From NCBI GenBank assembly GCA_036346225.1, contig JARFIW010000139.1:8246001-8310000 (forward strand): a DNA stretch of 64,000 nucleotides, read 5' to 3'. The notes beneath the pieces are model-generated. The model was given only the letters and a program-made list of their open reading frames with translations. It was not told the origin of the DNA and ran no database searches. Below are positions 11,650-23,026 of the stretch, piece by piece (the stretch's first letter is position 1; each line of letters starts with the position of its first letter). This DNA comes from Platerodrilus igneus (lineage: Eukaryota; Arthropoda; Insecta; Coleoptera; Lycidae). The position numbers and the translations under genes are program-made.

Positions 11650-12760
11650 TTAAAGTCGGTTTGACGCAGCTCTAAATTCTTTTCTATTCTGAGCTAGTCT
11701 AAAAAGGTCTACATACCCTTCACAACATAATTCTCTAATAATTTGACTAATATAGCTTTGTCTAGGCTTTCCTACTATATTTTTATTTGGTAGTCTATAA
11801 TCTAAGACTTTACTAAATAGTCCCTTATGTCTTAACTGGTGCCCTATCATTCTATCTCTCCTGGCCTTCAATTGTTTCCACATACAGGGTTCCTCACCTA
11901 TCCATCTATAAACTTTCTCGTTTGTTACTCTATCTGTCCAACTAATCTTTAACATTCTCCTATAACACTAAGTTTCAAAAGCTTCTATCTTTTTCTTATC
12001 TACTTCTTTAATTGTCCAAGTCTCACTACCGTATAGTAGAACGCTCCATACGTATGACTTTAAGAAACTTTTTCTATTATCTAAATTAATACTATTAGCT
12101 ATTAGTAAGTTTTTCTTTTTTAAAAACATTTTTCTAGCTTGAGCTATTCTAGCTACTATATCCCTTCTGCAACGTCCATCCTTTGTAATTATACTACCTA
12201 AATAGCAAAATTCATCTACCTCCTCTAACTCGGTATTACCTATTTTTAATTTTTGGTTTAGAACTAGGCTGTAACTCACTTGTCATTTATCTTTGTCTTT
12301 ACTGAGTTAATTCTCATACCATAGTTACTCTGTAGTATCTCATCTAAAATATTTAAAAACTCTCCTAACTCTTTTCTAGACTCTACTATAATGGCTGTAT
12401 CATCTGCAAAACGTAACATGTCTATTTTCTGTTCCTGTACACTAATACCTATCTCTTTTCTCTCTCTAGCTAAGTTTAAAGCTACCTTAATATAAACATT
12501 AAAAATCAAGGGAGACAGTATACAACCCTATCTAACACCATTTCTAATCTTTGCTTCCTTTTCTATTTCATCAAATCTAATTACTACGCTTTGGTATTTA
12601 TATGTAAATAATTTTTCTATCACTATGAGAGATTCCTATTTTTTGCAAAACCCTAAACATAACAATCCAATTAACCCTATCAAATGCTTTTTCTAAATCT
12701 ACAAACGCGAAATGAGTCTTTTTATTTTTTTTGTAACCTTTTTTCGATAATTACCCTAAT
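11650..12760 (-). pseudogene. RTE-1 reverse transcriptase, C-terminal half
   Basis: Minus-strand frames 11650-11955, 11968-12279 and 12276-12509, plus degraded sequence to 12760, encode the RT palm with catalytic box RFADDTAI (near 12400). The connection (EEVDEFCYLGSIITKDGRC) and the C-terminal RTE domain (ISWTDRVTNEKVY) follow. The frames are offset by frameshifts, and near 12530 the conserved region just before the catalytic domain contains a stop. The N-terminal half of RT continues at 13991-14773, across the mariner. Confidence 0.83.
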
Positions 12761-12761
12761 A

Positions 12762-14070
12762 CAGTATTGCCCGAAATAAACAGTACTGAAATTGTAATTG
12801 TTTTGTATATTTAAAAAATACATATTATTGACACTTTATTATATGTTCTAAATGTGCACCTCCTCGTTCGAGACAGACTTCATAACGATGTTCTAAGTTT
12901 CTGGTCATGTTATTGAATAAGGGTTGTCTCAGGGCTGCGAAGAAGACTCTAACGGCATCCTTTAATTCATCGATGGTTTGTGGTGACCGTTTGAAAACGG
13001 CATTTTAGCCATGCCCCAAATGTATGCGTCTGGAGGTGTGAGGTCTGGAGAATGTGAAGGATAAGGGAAGTCAGTAAATCGTGATATGAATTTGCTTGGA
13101 AAATGTTCTTGAAGAAATTGACGAATTGCGGCAGCAGTATGGCAAGTTGCCCCGTCCTGCTGAAAAATTGGTTTCGAAATGCCAAGTTACGTGCACGACA
13201 GAATTGACGTAGATCAGGGATAAATCGTGTTAAAATTTGTCTGTACCTCTGTTGATTAAGTGTGACTTGCCTACCATTCTCTTCGATAAAGTACGGACCA
13301 ATGATTCCGTGTCCGGAAACAGCACACCAGACACTCACTTTTCACTATGTAAAGGAACCTCTTGAACCTCATCGGGTCTGGCAAAGCCCAGAAATCGATT
13401 TGTGCGACGATTCACATAGCCTGACAAGTGAAAATGTGCTTCGTCTGAAAACCAAACATTTTCAAAAATTCAGGATTTTCATACTGTAACGCGAGAATTC
13501 TGGCGCAATATTCCACTCTACTGCGATAATCCCGAGGATGTAGTTGTTGATGTACCTGAATCACATACGAAAATGTACCCAGCTCCTTCAGGATTCTTTG
13601 AAAGGAAGTTCTTTTAAATCAAGTTGTAACGCTGTCCTTGCCTGGCTGACTTTCGGATTTTCTAAGATTTGCTCAAAACACGTTCATGGTTATTGTTGTT
13701 GTTAACTGTCCTGGGACGCCCTGAGTTTCCTTTTCGTTGGCACAATACACTACCTGTATTTCTAAACTTTTCAATAACCTTCAAAATTACAGCATTACTT
13801 GGAGAACGTTTATTAAACCTTTGTGTGAATTGATCAGACACGTATAGCAAACTTGCACCATTACGTCGGCCGATTCCGTATGAACGAAAATAATGCTCTA
13901 CCATAAACACGTTCTCCTCTGTACTTAACACCATTTTTAACAATTAGGCCCTACTAATTACTTGTTTGAGGTTTACTTGACAGGTCTATACTAGCTAACT
14001 TGAGTGTGACAGCGCACGCATAAAAACACCGCCAACTTAGTTTCAGTACTGTTTATTTCGGGCAATACTG
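12762..14070 (-). mobile_element. mariner-like transposon in RTE-1, TA target
   Basis: Terminal inverted repeats of about 30 bp (CAGTATTGCCCGAAATAAAC and onward at 12762; its complement ends at 14070) are flanked by TA at 12760-12761 and 14071-14072. The length, 1,309 bp, is typical of mariner. Transposase fragments run on the minus strand. The left and right repeats differ very little, but the coding frame is broken. Confidence 0.92.
12967..13943 (-). pseudogene. mariner transposase, frameshifted
   Basis: The N-terminal helix-turn-helix region is open at 13662-13943 (residues starting MLKMVLSTEENVFMVEHYFR, then NSGRPRTV). The catalytic part is visible at 12967-13338 (SVWCAVSGHGIIGPYFIEEN). 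Between them (13339-13661) coding continues in shifted frames, and a further shift near 13180 destroys the region that should hold the second catalytic Asp. It belongs to the Tc1/mariner superfamily and resembles insect mariners with a DUF4817-type N-terminal helix. Family placement is by eye. Confidence 0.82.
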
Positions 14071-14773
14071 TAATTAGTATCGGTTCTCTAGTCCCTCTGT
14101 CTTTACGAAAACCATATTGGTCTTCGCCTAAATAATTCTCAGTCAAAGCTTCTACTCTATTTTTAATTATTATTGTTAGTATTTTGGAAGTATGAGAAGT
14201 TAAACTAACCGTTCTAAAATTCTCACACCTATCGGCTCCTGACTTTTTTGGGATTGGGATAATAATATTTTTTTCGAAATCTATTGGAACCTCACCTGTG
14301 TCATATATTACTTTTACTAGTTCATATAATCTGTCTAAAGTTTTCTGACTTGCATATTTTATTAATTCTGCGGGAATATCGTCTATCTCTGGCGCTTTAT
14401 TTCGTTTAAGATTCCGAACAGCTTTATCAAATTCCTCTCTTAATATTGAGAACCCTATATCTACATTCTCTTCTTGGTCGTTCTGTAACTCATTCATATC
14501 GTCTCCCTTATATAAATCTTCTAAATATCTTTTCCATCTATCTGCTACCTCAACTTTATTTATTAGAAGCTCATTATTCTCGTCTCTAATACCATTATAT
14601 TTTTTCCTACCTTCCCCAAAAAACTTTTTAACTGCCCTGTAAGCCCTGTCTGTCTTACCTACTCTCAAATCAACTTGTATTCCCTTACAATTCTCCTCCA
14701 TCCATTTATTTCTAGCTTTTCTACACTCATGTACTATCTTATTTCTAACTGTATTATATTTTTGCTTACTTTC
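13991..14773 (-). pseudogene. RTE-1 reverse transcriptase, N-terminal half
   Basis: The open frame 14072-14701 (extended artificially to 13991 into the mariner) carries the RTE linker and RT motifs: AVRNLKRNKAPEIDDIPAEL, IPIPKKSGADRCENFRTVSL and DQYGFRKDRGTRE. The mariner then interrupts the RT core. Upstream of 14701 the linker continues in the same strand to the solo LTR at 14774. Confidence 0.85.
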
Positions 14774-15097
14774 TGTTGGATGTGATGGAACAGAGCGATT
14801 TACACGTTATGAAAGCAAGCAAAATACATTTATATAAAGCGATTTAATAAGAAACAGAACTCAGATTAATACAGGAATAAATCAACATAACGTACAACTT
14901 AAATATTATACATGTACACAATGGTTGTTAATGTCAAACATTATACATCGCGTTAGAGCGCGTGCACGTCTGTTGTATATCACGGTCACGACGGAACTCT
15001 ACTACACCTGTCTACCGGCGAGTCGTAACACGAGCGCGGCACTTCAGTGACGTATCCTGCGCGTGGGATATCACTACCACTAGCGTTATTACTAACA
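14774..15097. mobile_element. 324-bp solo LTR (copia-like) in RTE-1, TSD CTTTC
   Basis: The sequence begins TGTTGGATGTGATGG and ends TTACTAACA, so TGTT...AACA termini. It is flanked by CTTTC at 14769-14773 and 15098-15102. Excising it with one duplication restores a continuous LINE frame, which confirms it as an insertion. LTR length and 5-bp duplication suit Ty1/copia or a similar LTR family; no internal genes remain, so the family and orientation are uncertain. Confidence 0.82.
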
Positions 15098-15102
15098 CTT
15101 TC

Positions 15103-16080
15103 ACTATCCACTTCTCTGAAAGGTTTAAGCTTTCTTCTATTCTCTATTAAATCTAATATCTCCTTTGTTACCCAGGGTTTTCTCGCTTCTATTTTTTTCT
15201 TACCTATAGTCTGTGTTGCTGTATCATGTACAGTCAGTTTTATTTCTTTTCATCTATTTTCTACTTTCCCTCCTACAGCTATCTCTCTGCTCTTATTATC
15301 TAATACTTGTTTATATTCCTCTTTTACCCTACTATCATTAAGCTTACCTAGATCCCATCCCTCTCTTTTAACCTTTTTCAATTTTTTGAATTTTAGTTTA
15401 CACTTCATTTTAACTAAGTTATGATCGCTATCTATGTCAGCCCCTGGATAACTACCACAGTTTTTAACTTGATTTCTAAATCGTTGTTTAACTAAAATAT
15501 AATCTATTTGGTATCTAGCCCTATCACCTGGCGCTTTCCAGGTATATCTTCTCCTAACATATTGTTCGAATAGGGTGTTTACAGTTACTAATCTATGTTC
15601 TTGGCAAAACTCAACTAATCTTTCTCCTCTATCATTTCGTCTGCCATATCCAAATTTTCCTACCATTTTTCCCTCACTACCTTCTCCCACTGATGCATTA
15701 AAATCGCCCATAACTATTAAATTCTCATCTCCTTTTACTTTTTTCACTATACTATTTATATCCTCGTATACCTTTTCTACTTCCTCATCCTCGTACTGAG
15801 TTGTTGGCATGTAAACCTGTACTAAAACAGTGTCTGTGGGTTTTGTACTCAATCTAACCATAATTATTCTATCACTAAATTGTAACTACTCTTTAACTTT
15901 ATGTTCTAATCTTTTACCTAACACTATTCCTACCCCTGCCTGTCCATTAGTTGAAGAAGTTGTAATTATTCTATAATTATCTTTTCAAAAGTCATTACTA
16001 TCTGGCCATCTCACCTCACTGATACCTAAAATGTACAGCTTTCCCTTTCTCATTTCGACTAATAAATTCGTTAACTTATC
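15103..16080 (-). pseudogene. RTE-1 endonuclease domain
   Basis: The open frame 15250-15861 encodes most of an exonuclease-endonuclease-phosphatase fold. VYMPTTQYEDEEVEKVYEDI, VMGDFNASVG (catalytic DFN), YTWKAPGDRARYQIDYILVK and DIDSDHNLV (catalytic SDH) are all present. Residues 5' of it (ISEVRWPDSNDFW near 16000) continue in broken form to about 16080. The segment 15103-15249 links to RT. Inactive because the flanking frame is broken, though the core motifs look good. Confidence 0.86.
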
Positions 16081-16195
16081 TACTCCCTTCCCGGAGATCC
16101 GAATGAGGGAGTATTTTACCTCCGGACAAGAATTTTACTTGTGAGCTCTCCATCATATGTATTTCGTGTTTTAGGCCACGCACACCTGGGAAATA

Positions 16196-16823
16196 TTCCG
16201 AAGTAAAATCAATTAATTCTAATAAAATTCCACGGTTTTCGGAATCTTCTTTTTTATTGTGTCCTCTCAATGACAATTCCAACTTTCTACAAAATTTAAT
16301 ACAATTGATAATTTTTTTTAAAAATGTATCTATTTTTAGTCACCTGCTCATTATGCTTCATAATGTTCTGCCTATATGCGGAATCTAACTGAACCGCAAT
16401 GTTCACGGAATTTAGCATAGTCAAATCCGTGCAAGACTTTATATGGTACTTGCTAATTTCATGCTTTTTTATTTTATCGTTTATATGCTTCAGATCTCTA
16501 AAGCCTTTTTCCGACCATGTTTAGTCCATTCCGTCACAATAAAATAAATGGCAAGGAAAACAAAATAGAGCATTCGATTGAGAGCAACCGGAAATCCACT
16601 TACATTTTTTATAAATTTCTTTTGAAAAATACCTTGTGAAACTGCGATTTCCAACCTTATTTACCTGTTTCATATTTAAATCCGGTGTCGGATGGCCTAG
16701 GTTCTTAATTTTCACCTTTTCTGCTAATGGAAGAGTTTTAAATTTAATTTCGATTATATTACGAATATTATTTTCAGTCATCTTGAATGATTCAAAATAA
16801 TAATCAAAAAATCTAAGACGCAT
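16196..16823 (-). pseudogene. hAT transposase, N-terminal TTF-type zinc finger part
   Basis: The frame 16521-16823 shows the TTF-type zinc-finger region of ZMYM1-like transposases (GNRSFTRYFSKEIYKKCKW, then CFPCHLFYC). Below it, 16196-16300 shows the conserved LSLRGHNKKEDSENRGILLE segment. Stops occur in between. The gene is then interrupted by RTE-1; the rest is at 9612-11119. Confidence 0.78.
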
Positions 16824-17022
16824 GTTCGCCTTACAACCAAAATTTTATAAAAGGAAATTATATTTTTTAAATTAAATAAATAATACTTAAATGTTAAACA
16901 AAATTTTAATATTATTATAAATATAGTTTAATAAATTTGATTGTTTTAATCAAGTTTGAGTCGGACTACTTAATGATATAAGCTTCCAGCACCACTCAAA
17001 CAAACAGAAAAATAGAGAATAA

Positions 17023-17319
17023 TTAATTAAAATTGTTAACATATATTCTGTGATTAGCCCCGGGTATTGTGATTCCTCCGAATAAGTCAGTTTGATGTAC
17101 GGTTGGAATATCTTCAGCCGAATTAGGAATGATTGCTTTATAGTGATCTCCATGTATCACATCCCTGCCATTTCCAGTGCAATGAACTACAGCTAAAGGC
17201 TCGCGAACTAATTGATCTTCTTTTGCACAAAAATTATATAATGTGATACTGAAGCCGAAATGATAATAAGAATCATTTGGATATCTATTAAAGTTTATAT
17301 TAATTTGTTCTGTTAACAT
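17023..17319 (-). CDS. Unknown 98-aa ORF inside the hAT, upstream of transposase
   Basis: I do not recognise this protein. It is a compact, non-repetitive frame with balanced composition (LVREPLAVVHCTGNGRDVIH, then DIPTVHQTDLFGGITIPGAN), ending with its own stop. It lies between the hAT terminal region and the transposase on the same strand, so it could be captured cargo, the remnant of an older insertion, or a second hAT gene. No start context or splice evidence decides. It may be one exon-like fragment of a longer protein. Confidence 0.4.
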   Translation of the reverse strand: MLTEQININFNRYPNDSYYHFGFSITLYNFCAKEDQLVREPLAVVHCTGNGRDVIHGDHYKAIIPNSAEDIPTVHQTDLFGGITIPGANHRIYVNNFN

Positions 17320-17655
17320 TTCTCAAATAAATTGTATTATCTCAAAAACTAAATGAGATATCGAAAAGTGTATAGCATATTTATAATCAGCGTAAAAAAC
17401 TAAACAAGGTACATATATATCATTTATTGTATCATTATGGGAATATGGCACGGACGACGACGACGACAACGTAGCGATTATATTAACCTAACCTACTTCG
17501 TAAGTTTGTTTGAAAAATTATTCATTACGACTACAATCACAGAACAAAACACGGTTCTTTACTTTCAACGAAAACAAGTGAAATAATCTCTACGCTCACG
17601 CAAATTAGTACCGGACAACAACACGCCTTGTAATACCAACAGTTACTGAGGGTAA

Positions 17656-18278
17656 GGGCTCTAATGAGGAGAGCCCTGTTAAAGCTATCTGAAGCTGTTA
17701 TTATTTGCGTTCGACAGAATTTGTCGTCGTTCGATTTCATATAAGATTTACATTGAAGCTGGGCTCAATAGAATTGAGCCCTCACTTATGTACTAAAGTA
17801 CGAGTTCTGTTTACTTGAAGAGAGCACTGTCGAAATGTGTAGGACAGATATTTATTTTTTATTGCTTAAATGTTGGATGTAAAATGAATATAGTGTGAAA
17901 CATATTTGTTTTAAATAATTTTAAAATATTAATATCAGTGTTACATTTGATCATTTAAACCACAAATCTTAAAAGAATTATATGCATTTTGGTGTTAATT
18001 TTCATTAAAACGGTTAGATGTGGTTGCTTACGAAAGGACGACGGCGGGATATGTTTACTATTTATATCTATTTCCGGCATCATACATCATTTTCATTGTA
18101 AACGTAGCATTTACAATTTATTTACTGAGACCACTTAAAAATGCCGGGCTGAAAGCATTTATGCATTCGATCTCTAGTTTTGAGTAATCATTTTACGATG
18201 AATTAATTTATGCCGAAAAGTTTATTTACGGTACCTATTCCTTAAAATAACCTGGGGGGCTCTAGCCCTTGAGCCCCC
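17656..18278. repeat. Three subterminal GGGCTC hairpins of the hAT
   Basis: The inverted repeats are 17656-17676 (GGGCTCT/AGAGCCC), 17761-17781 (GGGCTCAAT/ATTGAGCCC) and 18255-18278 (GGGGGCTC/GAGCCCCC). All lie in the ~650 bp next to the right hAT terminus. They may be transposase-binding or structural subterminal repeats; this is inference. Confidence 0.6.
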
Positions 18279-18304
18279 ATGGAGTAGCCGCGGTTGACAA
18301 TCGC

Positions 18305-18679
18305 ACTGTTCATAACGAATCTTCGAAACACTCTCTCGCGATATATTAAACAAAATTATCACTGTACTGTTTGATTGTGAGAGTTTGTCACAAATAAAAC
18401 GTAATTAACTGATTACTTACCCAGCTTATACGATCAGAATCACGTCAGTGAAGCTAGCGGCTAGAACTAGCAACCAGTTGAATTTGTCACGCCTCTTCTG
18501 TAGATTAGTGCTAGAGGTCATGCATACTGTAGTCCAACATTACTTAACCCCGTCCGTTTCTTTTTAAAATGCAACCTGTTATAAATGACTGTGCTTACTA
18601 ACTACATAATACAGAATGGTTCGCAAACTTCATAGAAATATTTTAACCGATGGTTAAGATGGGCGTAAATTGATATTTA
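18305..18679. other. No feature seen
   Basis: This is the gap between the hAT target duplication and the errantivirus B target duplication. No ORF, repeat or RNA motif was identified. Confidence 0.5.
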
Positions 18680-18683
18680 CGCA

Positions 18684-19245
18684 AGTTACGTTTCGGGCCT
18701 TGGGAGCGGTCTTTTTAAAAACTTTTTCCAAAACTTCTTGTAACAAATTTTATTTCTTAAACAGATACTGAATATGGAATTTTGACAAACTGATATAATT
18801 ATTCTAAGTCGAAATAAAATAATAATTAAATTAATAGTAGAGTGAATAACCGAAGCAAACAACAATGTAAAAGCTGAAATACTCAAGACTGACTGACTGA
18901 TCTGAGGCTCCCGGGGTATTTATGTTGTCCCAGCCCCTCACATTTCTGTGGGAACTTGCAGAGTTTATGTCTGCTTATTTCTTTATTCTTTATTCATTAT
19001 ACAATGTAACAATCTTAATTTCTAAGTGATTGCGGTTTCTTAACCGTCTGTAGCCTGCATATGCAGTATAACTTATGTCTGGAATACAATGTATTCACAT
19101 TTGTTCTCACAACTTGCTTGTGAACTTTTAATAACCTTTTTGATTTATCCTTGAATTTACAATGTTGCATCTAACTTAAGTTTCTTAGTGATTTTCTAAT
19201 AACTTCTATTTATTTGTACATATTTGGATTGGGGGATACATAACT
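18684..19245 (-). mobile_element. 3' LTR of errantivirus B (562 bp)
   Basis: The right edge in plus coordinates is GGGGGATACATAACT, the complement of the LTR start, next to the polypurine tract (complement CCTCCCGAC, 19246-19254). The left edge is AGTTACGTTTCGGGCC. It differs from the 5' LTR at multiple sites and by 7 bp in length, so insertion is not recent. Confidence 0.92.
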
Positions 19246-19317
19246 CCTCCCGACATAAATGAAAAATTAAGGGTTTCTTTTACTTAATTTTAAAACTCAT
19301 TGTCCCTACGGGTGCAT

Positions 19318-20240
19318 TTATTGTTTTTTATTTACCTTTGTTTCCTTATTGCTAACATTTCTTTCTTTATTCTTATATCTAAGATACATTTTGTAAAATA
19401 CATAGATGATTAATAAAATGATTAAAATGATTAATAGATTTGTCCAAACGCTTATATTGTCATAATGTAATTTTGGTATTTTTAACTCACTTAAGTGTTT
19501 TTTATAATTGTCTATTATTTTCATGGCGTGGTTGAGATCGTCCAAGTCTAGGTGTTCTAGTTGCTTGGGTTTCTTGATTATTTCTTCGTCTTCGAGTTGT
19601 GTTATTTTGAATTGTAGTTCCGGTAAATTGCGAATTTCTTGGTTACTGTGGGGTCTTTATATACTCTGATGATTTCGTTCTTCAATTTTAAATAACAGTC
19701 TTCTTTAAAGGTGATCACTTTGCTTCCGGTTAATGCTAGATTGTTCTCGTCTTGACTGCAATGTGCTGTTGCTATTACTTCTGTCGGAAATACAGCAATC
19801 CATTTGTTTTCAGTCACCTTTTGAATTTTCATGTTGGTGATTTGTACTGGTTTGGCTTCACAGTTGTCGTAATGATATGAAAATCTTAGTAATTGTACTT
19901 CGCAAGGGCTGTCTTCTTGGATAGCTGTTGTTGTTAATGATTGACATAAATATTGATTTGGTGTTACTTCGTTACATTTTTCGTTCGTGTAACCATATCT
20001 GTGTTCATTTAGGGAAAGGAACTTGGTTTTGGGGACGATAACTTGATACATGCTAGTAATTTTCATTGAAAAAGCAAATTAATAATTATAATTGTTACTT
20101 TCGCTATTGGGATTTCTATTAAAAATGTAATTTCGTTATTCCTTACATAGCCTTTCACTATAGCTATTTTTTCAAATATGAGAATGTTTGATTCTATTAC
20201 TTCGAAGGGTAATTTATTGTTAGTTATAAATGAGAGAGTG
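19318..20240 (-). pseudogene. env: Errantivirus B env-like gene, broken
   Basis: Three frames carry the gene. 20063-20287 has an amino-side ectodomain part (ESNILIFEKIAIVKGYVRNN). 19602-20066 has a cysteine-bearing ectodomain (RYGYTNEKCNEVTPNQYLC). 19318-19545 has the membrane-proximal part, one strong hydrophobic segment (LLIILIILLIIYVFYKMYL) and a basic Asn/Lys tail. Homologous to env of errantivirus A at 5940-6900. At about 20241 env is fused directly to pre-core integrase sequence. Confidence 0.75.
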
Positions 20241-20715
20241 CCGGCATGTAATTTTTGAAAAGGTTTGTCGGGTGTTTTGGTTAACATTAAGGGTATTTTT
20301 GGAGGCGTCCTGTCGTATTTTGCTTTATCGTATTGTTCGCATTGGTTAATAAAATCTGTGGTTAACTCTTTAATATCGTCTTATAAGTTGCTTTAATGTT
20401 TCATTGGTTCCACGGTGGTTGGTTTTGCGTTTGTGTTGCTTTCTAATGTTCTTGTGCATCTAATAAGTTCAGGGCCAGAGTTATTAAATAATTTAATATA
20501 TAATTCTGAGAATCGTTTATATTGTTCGGTGTTTAAATAAAAGTAAAATCGTTCTTTCTCGGGGGGTGTATTATTTTAGAATTTTAATTATTTGTTCCTC
20601 GTTATCGTCCTTGGTTTTTTGGATTTGGTATATTTTTTTGTTGTTTATTTTCATATATTTTACGGGATTGGGGTTGGTTAAAACTTCGGTAATTATGAAT
20701 TGATTTGGTTTTATA
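20241..20715 (-). pseudogene. pol: Errantivirus B integrase remnant, core deleted
   Basis: Only the sequence leading up to the integrase core survives (TKTPDKPFQKLHA near 20245-20285; RCTRTLES-like region near 20450). The next codons belong to env, so the whole catalytic core and C-terminal domain have been lost in one deletion. Comparable sequence in errantivirus A, 4930-5940, shows about 1 kb is missing. Confidence 0.8.
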
Positions 20716-21153
20716 TCAATCGCTTCGTTTAAAATTTTGCTCTTCGTTTTGTGTCGAATGTATGGTGTCTATTTCTTCTGGGTCTTCTTTTGTTTCTGTC
20801 TTGTCTACGTTGCCTATAATTGATTCCGTTTCTAGTGCGTTGAGTTGTATTCTACTTAGAGCATATGCGTTGTTGTTATAAATTCCTTTCTTGTATATAA
20901 TTTCGTAATCGTACTCTTCTAGTCTGATTTTCGATCTCTGTAATTTTGAGTTTGGTTCCTTAAGTTTGCATAATGGTCTATGGTCGGTGTATATATAGAA
21001 GTTTCGTCCGTAAAGGTAGGGTGTAAAATATTTCGTTGCCCAAATTATGGCTAATAATTCTTTCTCTATTGTACTGTATTTTTGTTCAGTTTCGTTTAGG
21101 GTTCTGGATGCGTAGCTGATTGGTTTATCGGTACCTACTTTTCCTTGGTTCAA
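20716..21153 (-). pseudogene. pol: Errantivirus B RNase H
   Basis: Ty3/gypsy RNase H is seen with [29 protein letters not shown] and NNNAYALSRIQ. In the last motif the usual Asp next to Ala is Tyr, and a short deletion after DHRPL removes residues present in errantivirus A. The frame then closes early. Followed downstream by degraded linker to integrase. Confidence 0.84.
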
Positions 21154-22525
21154 TACTGCGCCTAGTGCTACTTTGATGCGTCGGTAGTCAATATAAATGT
21201 TTTTGAAAACTCTTGGTATTTTAATACAGGGCGATTCGTGAGTATGTATTTAATTTTTTCTACGGCCTTAATGAATTCTGGGGTATGTTCAATTTTATTT
21301 CCTTTTTTAAACAATTTGTCAGGGGTTTGGTTATCTGTGGGTAATCTTTAATGAATTTGCGGTAATAGCCACTAAGTCCTAAAAATCCTTTGATTTCTTT
21401 GTTAGTTTTGGGTAGGGGGTAATTTAGTACTGCGTTTGTTTTGTCTGGGTTTGGTATAACTTCTTGTGGGGTTATTATATGTCCTAAAAATGATACTTGC
21501 TTCTGTAAAAATTCGCTTTTGTCCAGTCGAACTTTAAAATGTGCTTTTCTTAGTTTTTCAAATACTTTTCTTAGTCTTTCAATATGTTCTACCAGTGATG
21601 TTGAATATACATGATGTCGTCTAGGTACACAGGACATTTTTCGTTGTGTATTTCTCGTAATATGTTATTCATGACTCGTTGAAAAGTGGCGGGTGCGTTC
21701 TTCAGTCCAAATGACATTCGTTTGTATTCGTAGTGTCCTCTAGGTGTGCTAAATGCGGTTTTCGCTGTGTGTTTCTCGTCCATTTCTACTTGGTGGTATC
21801 CTGATGCTAGGTCTAATGTTGAAAAATATTGACACTTTCCTAATTTGTCTAAAATCTCGGTGATATTGGGTAGTGGATATTTGTCGTCTACCGTTTTTTC
21901 GTTTAGCTTTCGATAGTCTATTTTAATTCAATATTTTCGTTTGCCTGAGGCGTCTAATTTCTTTGGTACTATTAATACGGGGCTGCTCCATGATGAGTTG
22001 GAGTATTGTATGATGTCTTGTTCTAATAAGTCTGCTACTTGTCTATCGGCTTCTTCTTGGCTTGCCTGAGGTAGTCTGTATGCTTTTGTAAAAATTGGCT
22101 TGTTATCTGTTAATTATATATTGTGTTTGACTGTATTAGTGAAGGTTAAGGGTATTCCTTCGCAATGGAATATATCGCGGTATTCAAAGCATAAGTTTTT
22201 AATTGCTCTCTCCTCTTCTTTATTGATGTCGGTATTGAAGCGAATGTTACTTAAATTTTCTCTTAACATCTTATCATGTTCTCTTGGATTGTAATCGTTT
22301 TCTACATTTTCGTCTATTTCCATTTCGTTCAATTGTTCTACGTTAATTGGGTTTGTCAGAGATAATTCTACGGGGTAGTTATTTGAGTTTAGAATTGTTG
22401 TAGTGTCATAGTTATCTTTTATTTGTACTAGTGCTGTAGGGGTTTCTACTCCTTGTTGAAATGCTATGTGATTTATAATTCCTACGTCGTTTTTTGAATT
22501 TACTGTAATTTTTATTCATTTCTCT
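21154..22525 (-). pseudogene. pol: Errantivirus B reverse transcriptase
   Basis: RT is split over frames 22114-22332 (amino side, FEYRDIFHCEGIPLTFTN), an interval to 21784 with the fingers, 21589-21783 ([24 protein letters not shown]) and 21260-21637 ([17 protein letters not shown]). A frame change lies just after the YLDD box near 21610. The RT tandem duplication of errantivirus A is absent here, so it arose in the A lineage or copy. Confidence 0.84.
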
Positions 22526-23026
22526 TTACGGGATTCTATGGTGTTTTTGATCGGTTTGTATATTATGGAATTTAATGGGGATTTGTCCGTGCTTTGCTCT
22601 TAATAAACGGTTTTTTATATCAATGATAGCTCCTAATTTTCTTAGAAGGTCAATTCCTATTAGTTCGCCGTATTTATCCTTAAAGTCGAAAATGCAAAAT
22701 TTGTGTTTCATTTTTACGTTTAAAGTTTTTGGTAGGGGTATATTAGCTATGAATTGATGTAATGTCGTTTGATTGGCTGTTTTAATTTTAAAGTGTTCTC
22801 TTTCTACAAAGTCTAAATAATGTTTTTTTACGGTTCGGGGGTTAATTAGTGTTTTTGAAGATCCGGTATCGATTAATAATTTAAGTTCTGCATGGGGTAT
22901 TTCTATGTATGGCAATATTTGTTGATTGATATTATTTAAATTGATTATGTTTGGTCGTTTATAAATCGGTATATCTGAAAATTTGAGCACGCATTTTCTT
23001 CGTCGTCCTCTTTGTAATTTTCGCAT
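22526..23026 (-). pseudogene. pol: Errantivirus B protease
   Basis: The 166-codon frame contains the retropepsin active site LLIDTGSSKTLINP and the downstream KYGELIGIDLLRKLG region, matching 1600-2030 of errantivirus A. The frame ends near 22526, where RT-side sequence continues in another frame. Confidence 0.83.

Larger units (their letters stand above)
11120..16195 (-). mobile_element. RTE-1 LINE inserted in the hAT, itself carrying two insertions
   Basis: This RTE-clade non-LTR retrotransposon has an apurinic-like endonuclease and RT resembling proteins annotated as craniofacial development protein 2-like. It is flanked by TTCCGAAGT at 11111-11119 and 16196-16204, a 9-bp target duplication in hAT coding sequence. 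The 3' end carries ATGATG repeats on the element strand next to the duplication, as RTEs do. Mariner (12762-14070) and a solo LTR (14774-15097) interrupt it. The sequence at 16080-16195 is 5' non-coding. Confidence 0.85.
9403..18296 (-). mobile_element. hAT transposon split by nested insertions, TSD ACAATCGY
   Basis: The ends are CAGTGGTGGCTCGTGG at 9403 and, inverted, CAACCGCGGCTACTCCATGG ending at 18296. Outside them lie 8-bp direct repeats ACAATCGT (9395-9402) and ACAATCGC (18297-18304); 8-bp duplications are the hAT hallmark. The transposase reads on the minus strand in two blocks, 16196-16823 and 9612-11119, separated by an RTE LINE. Without insertions the element would be about 3.8 kb. 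It is dead: there are frameshifts and stops. Confidence 0.83.
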
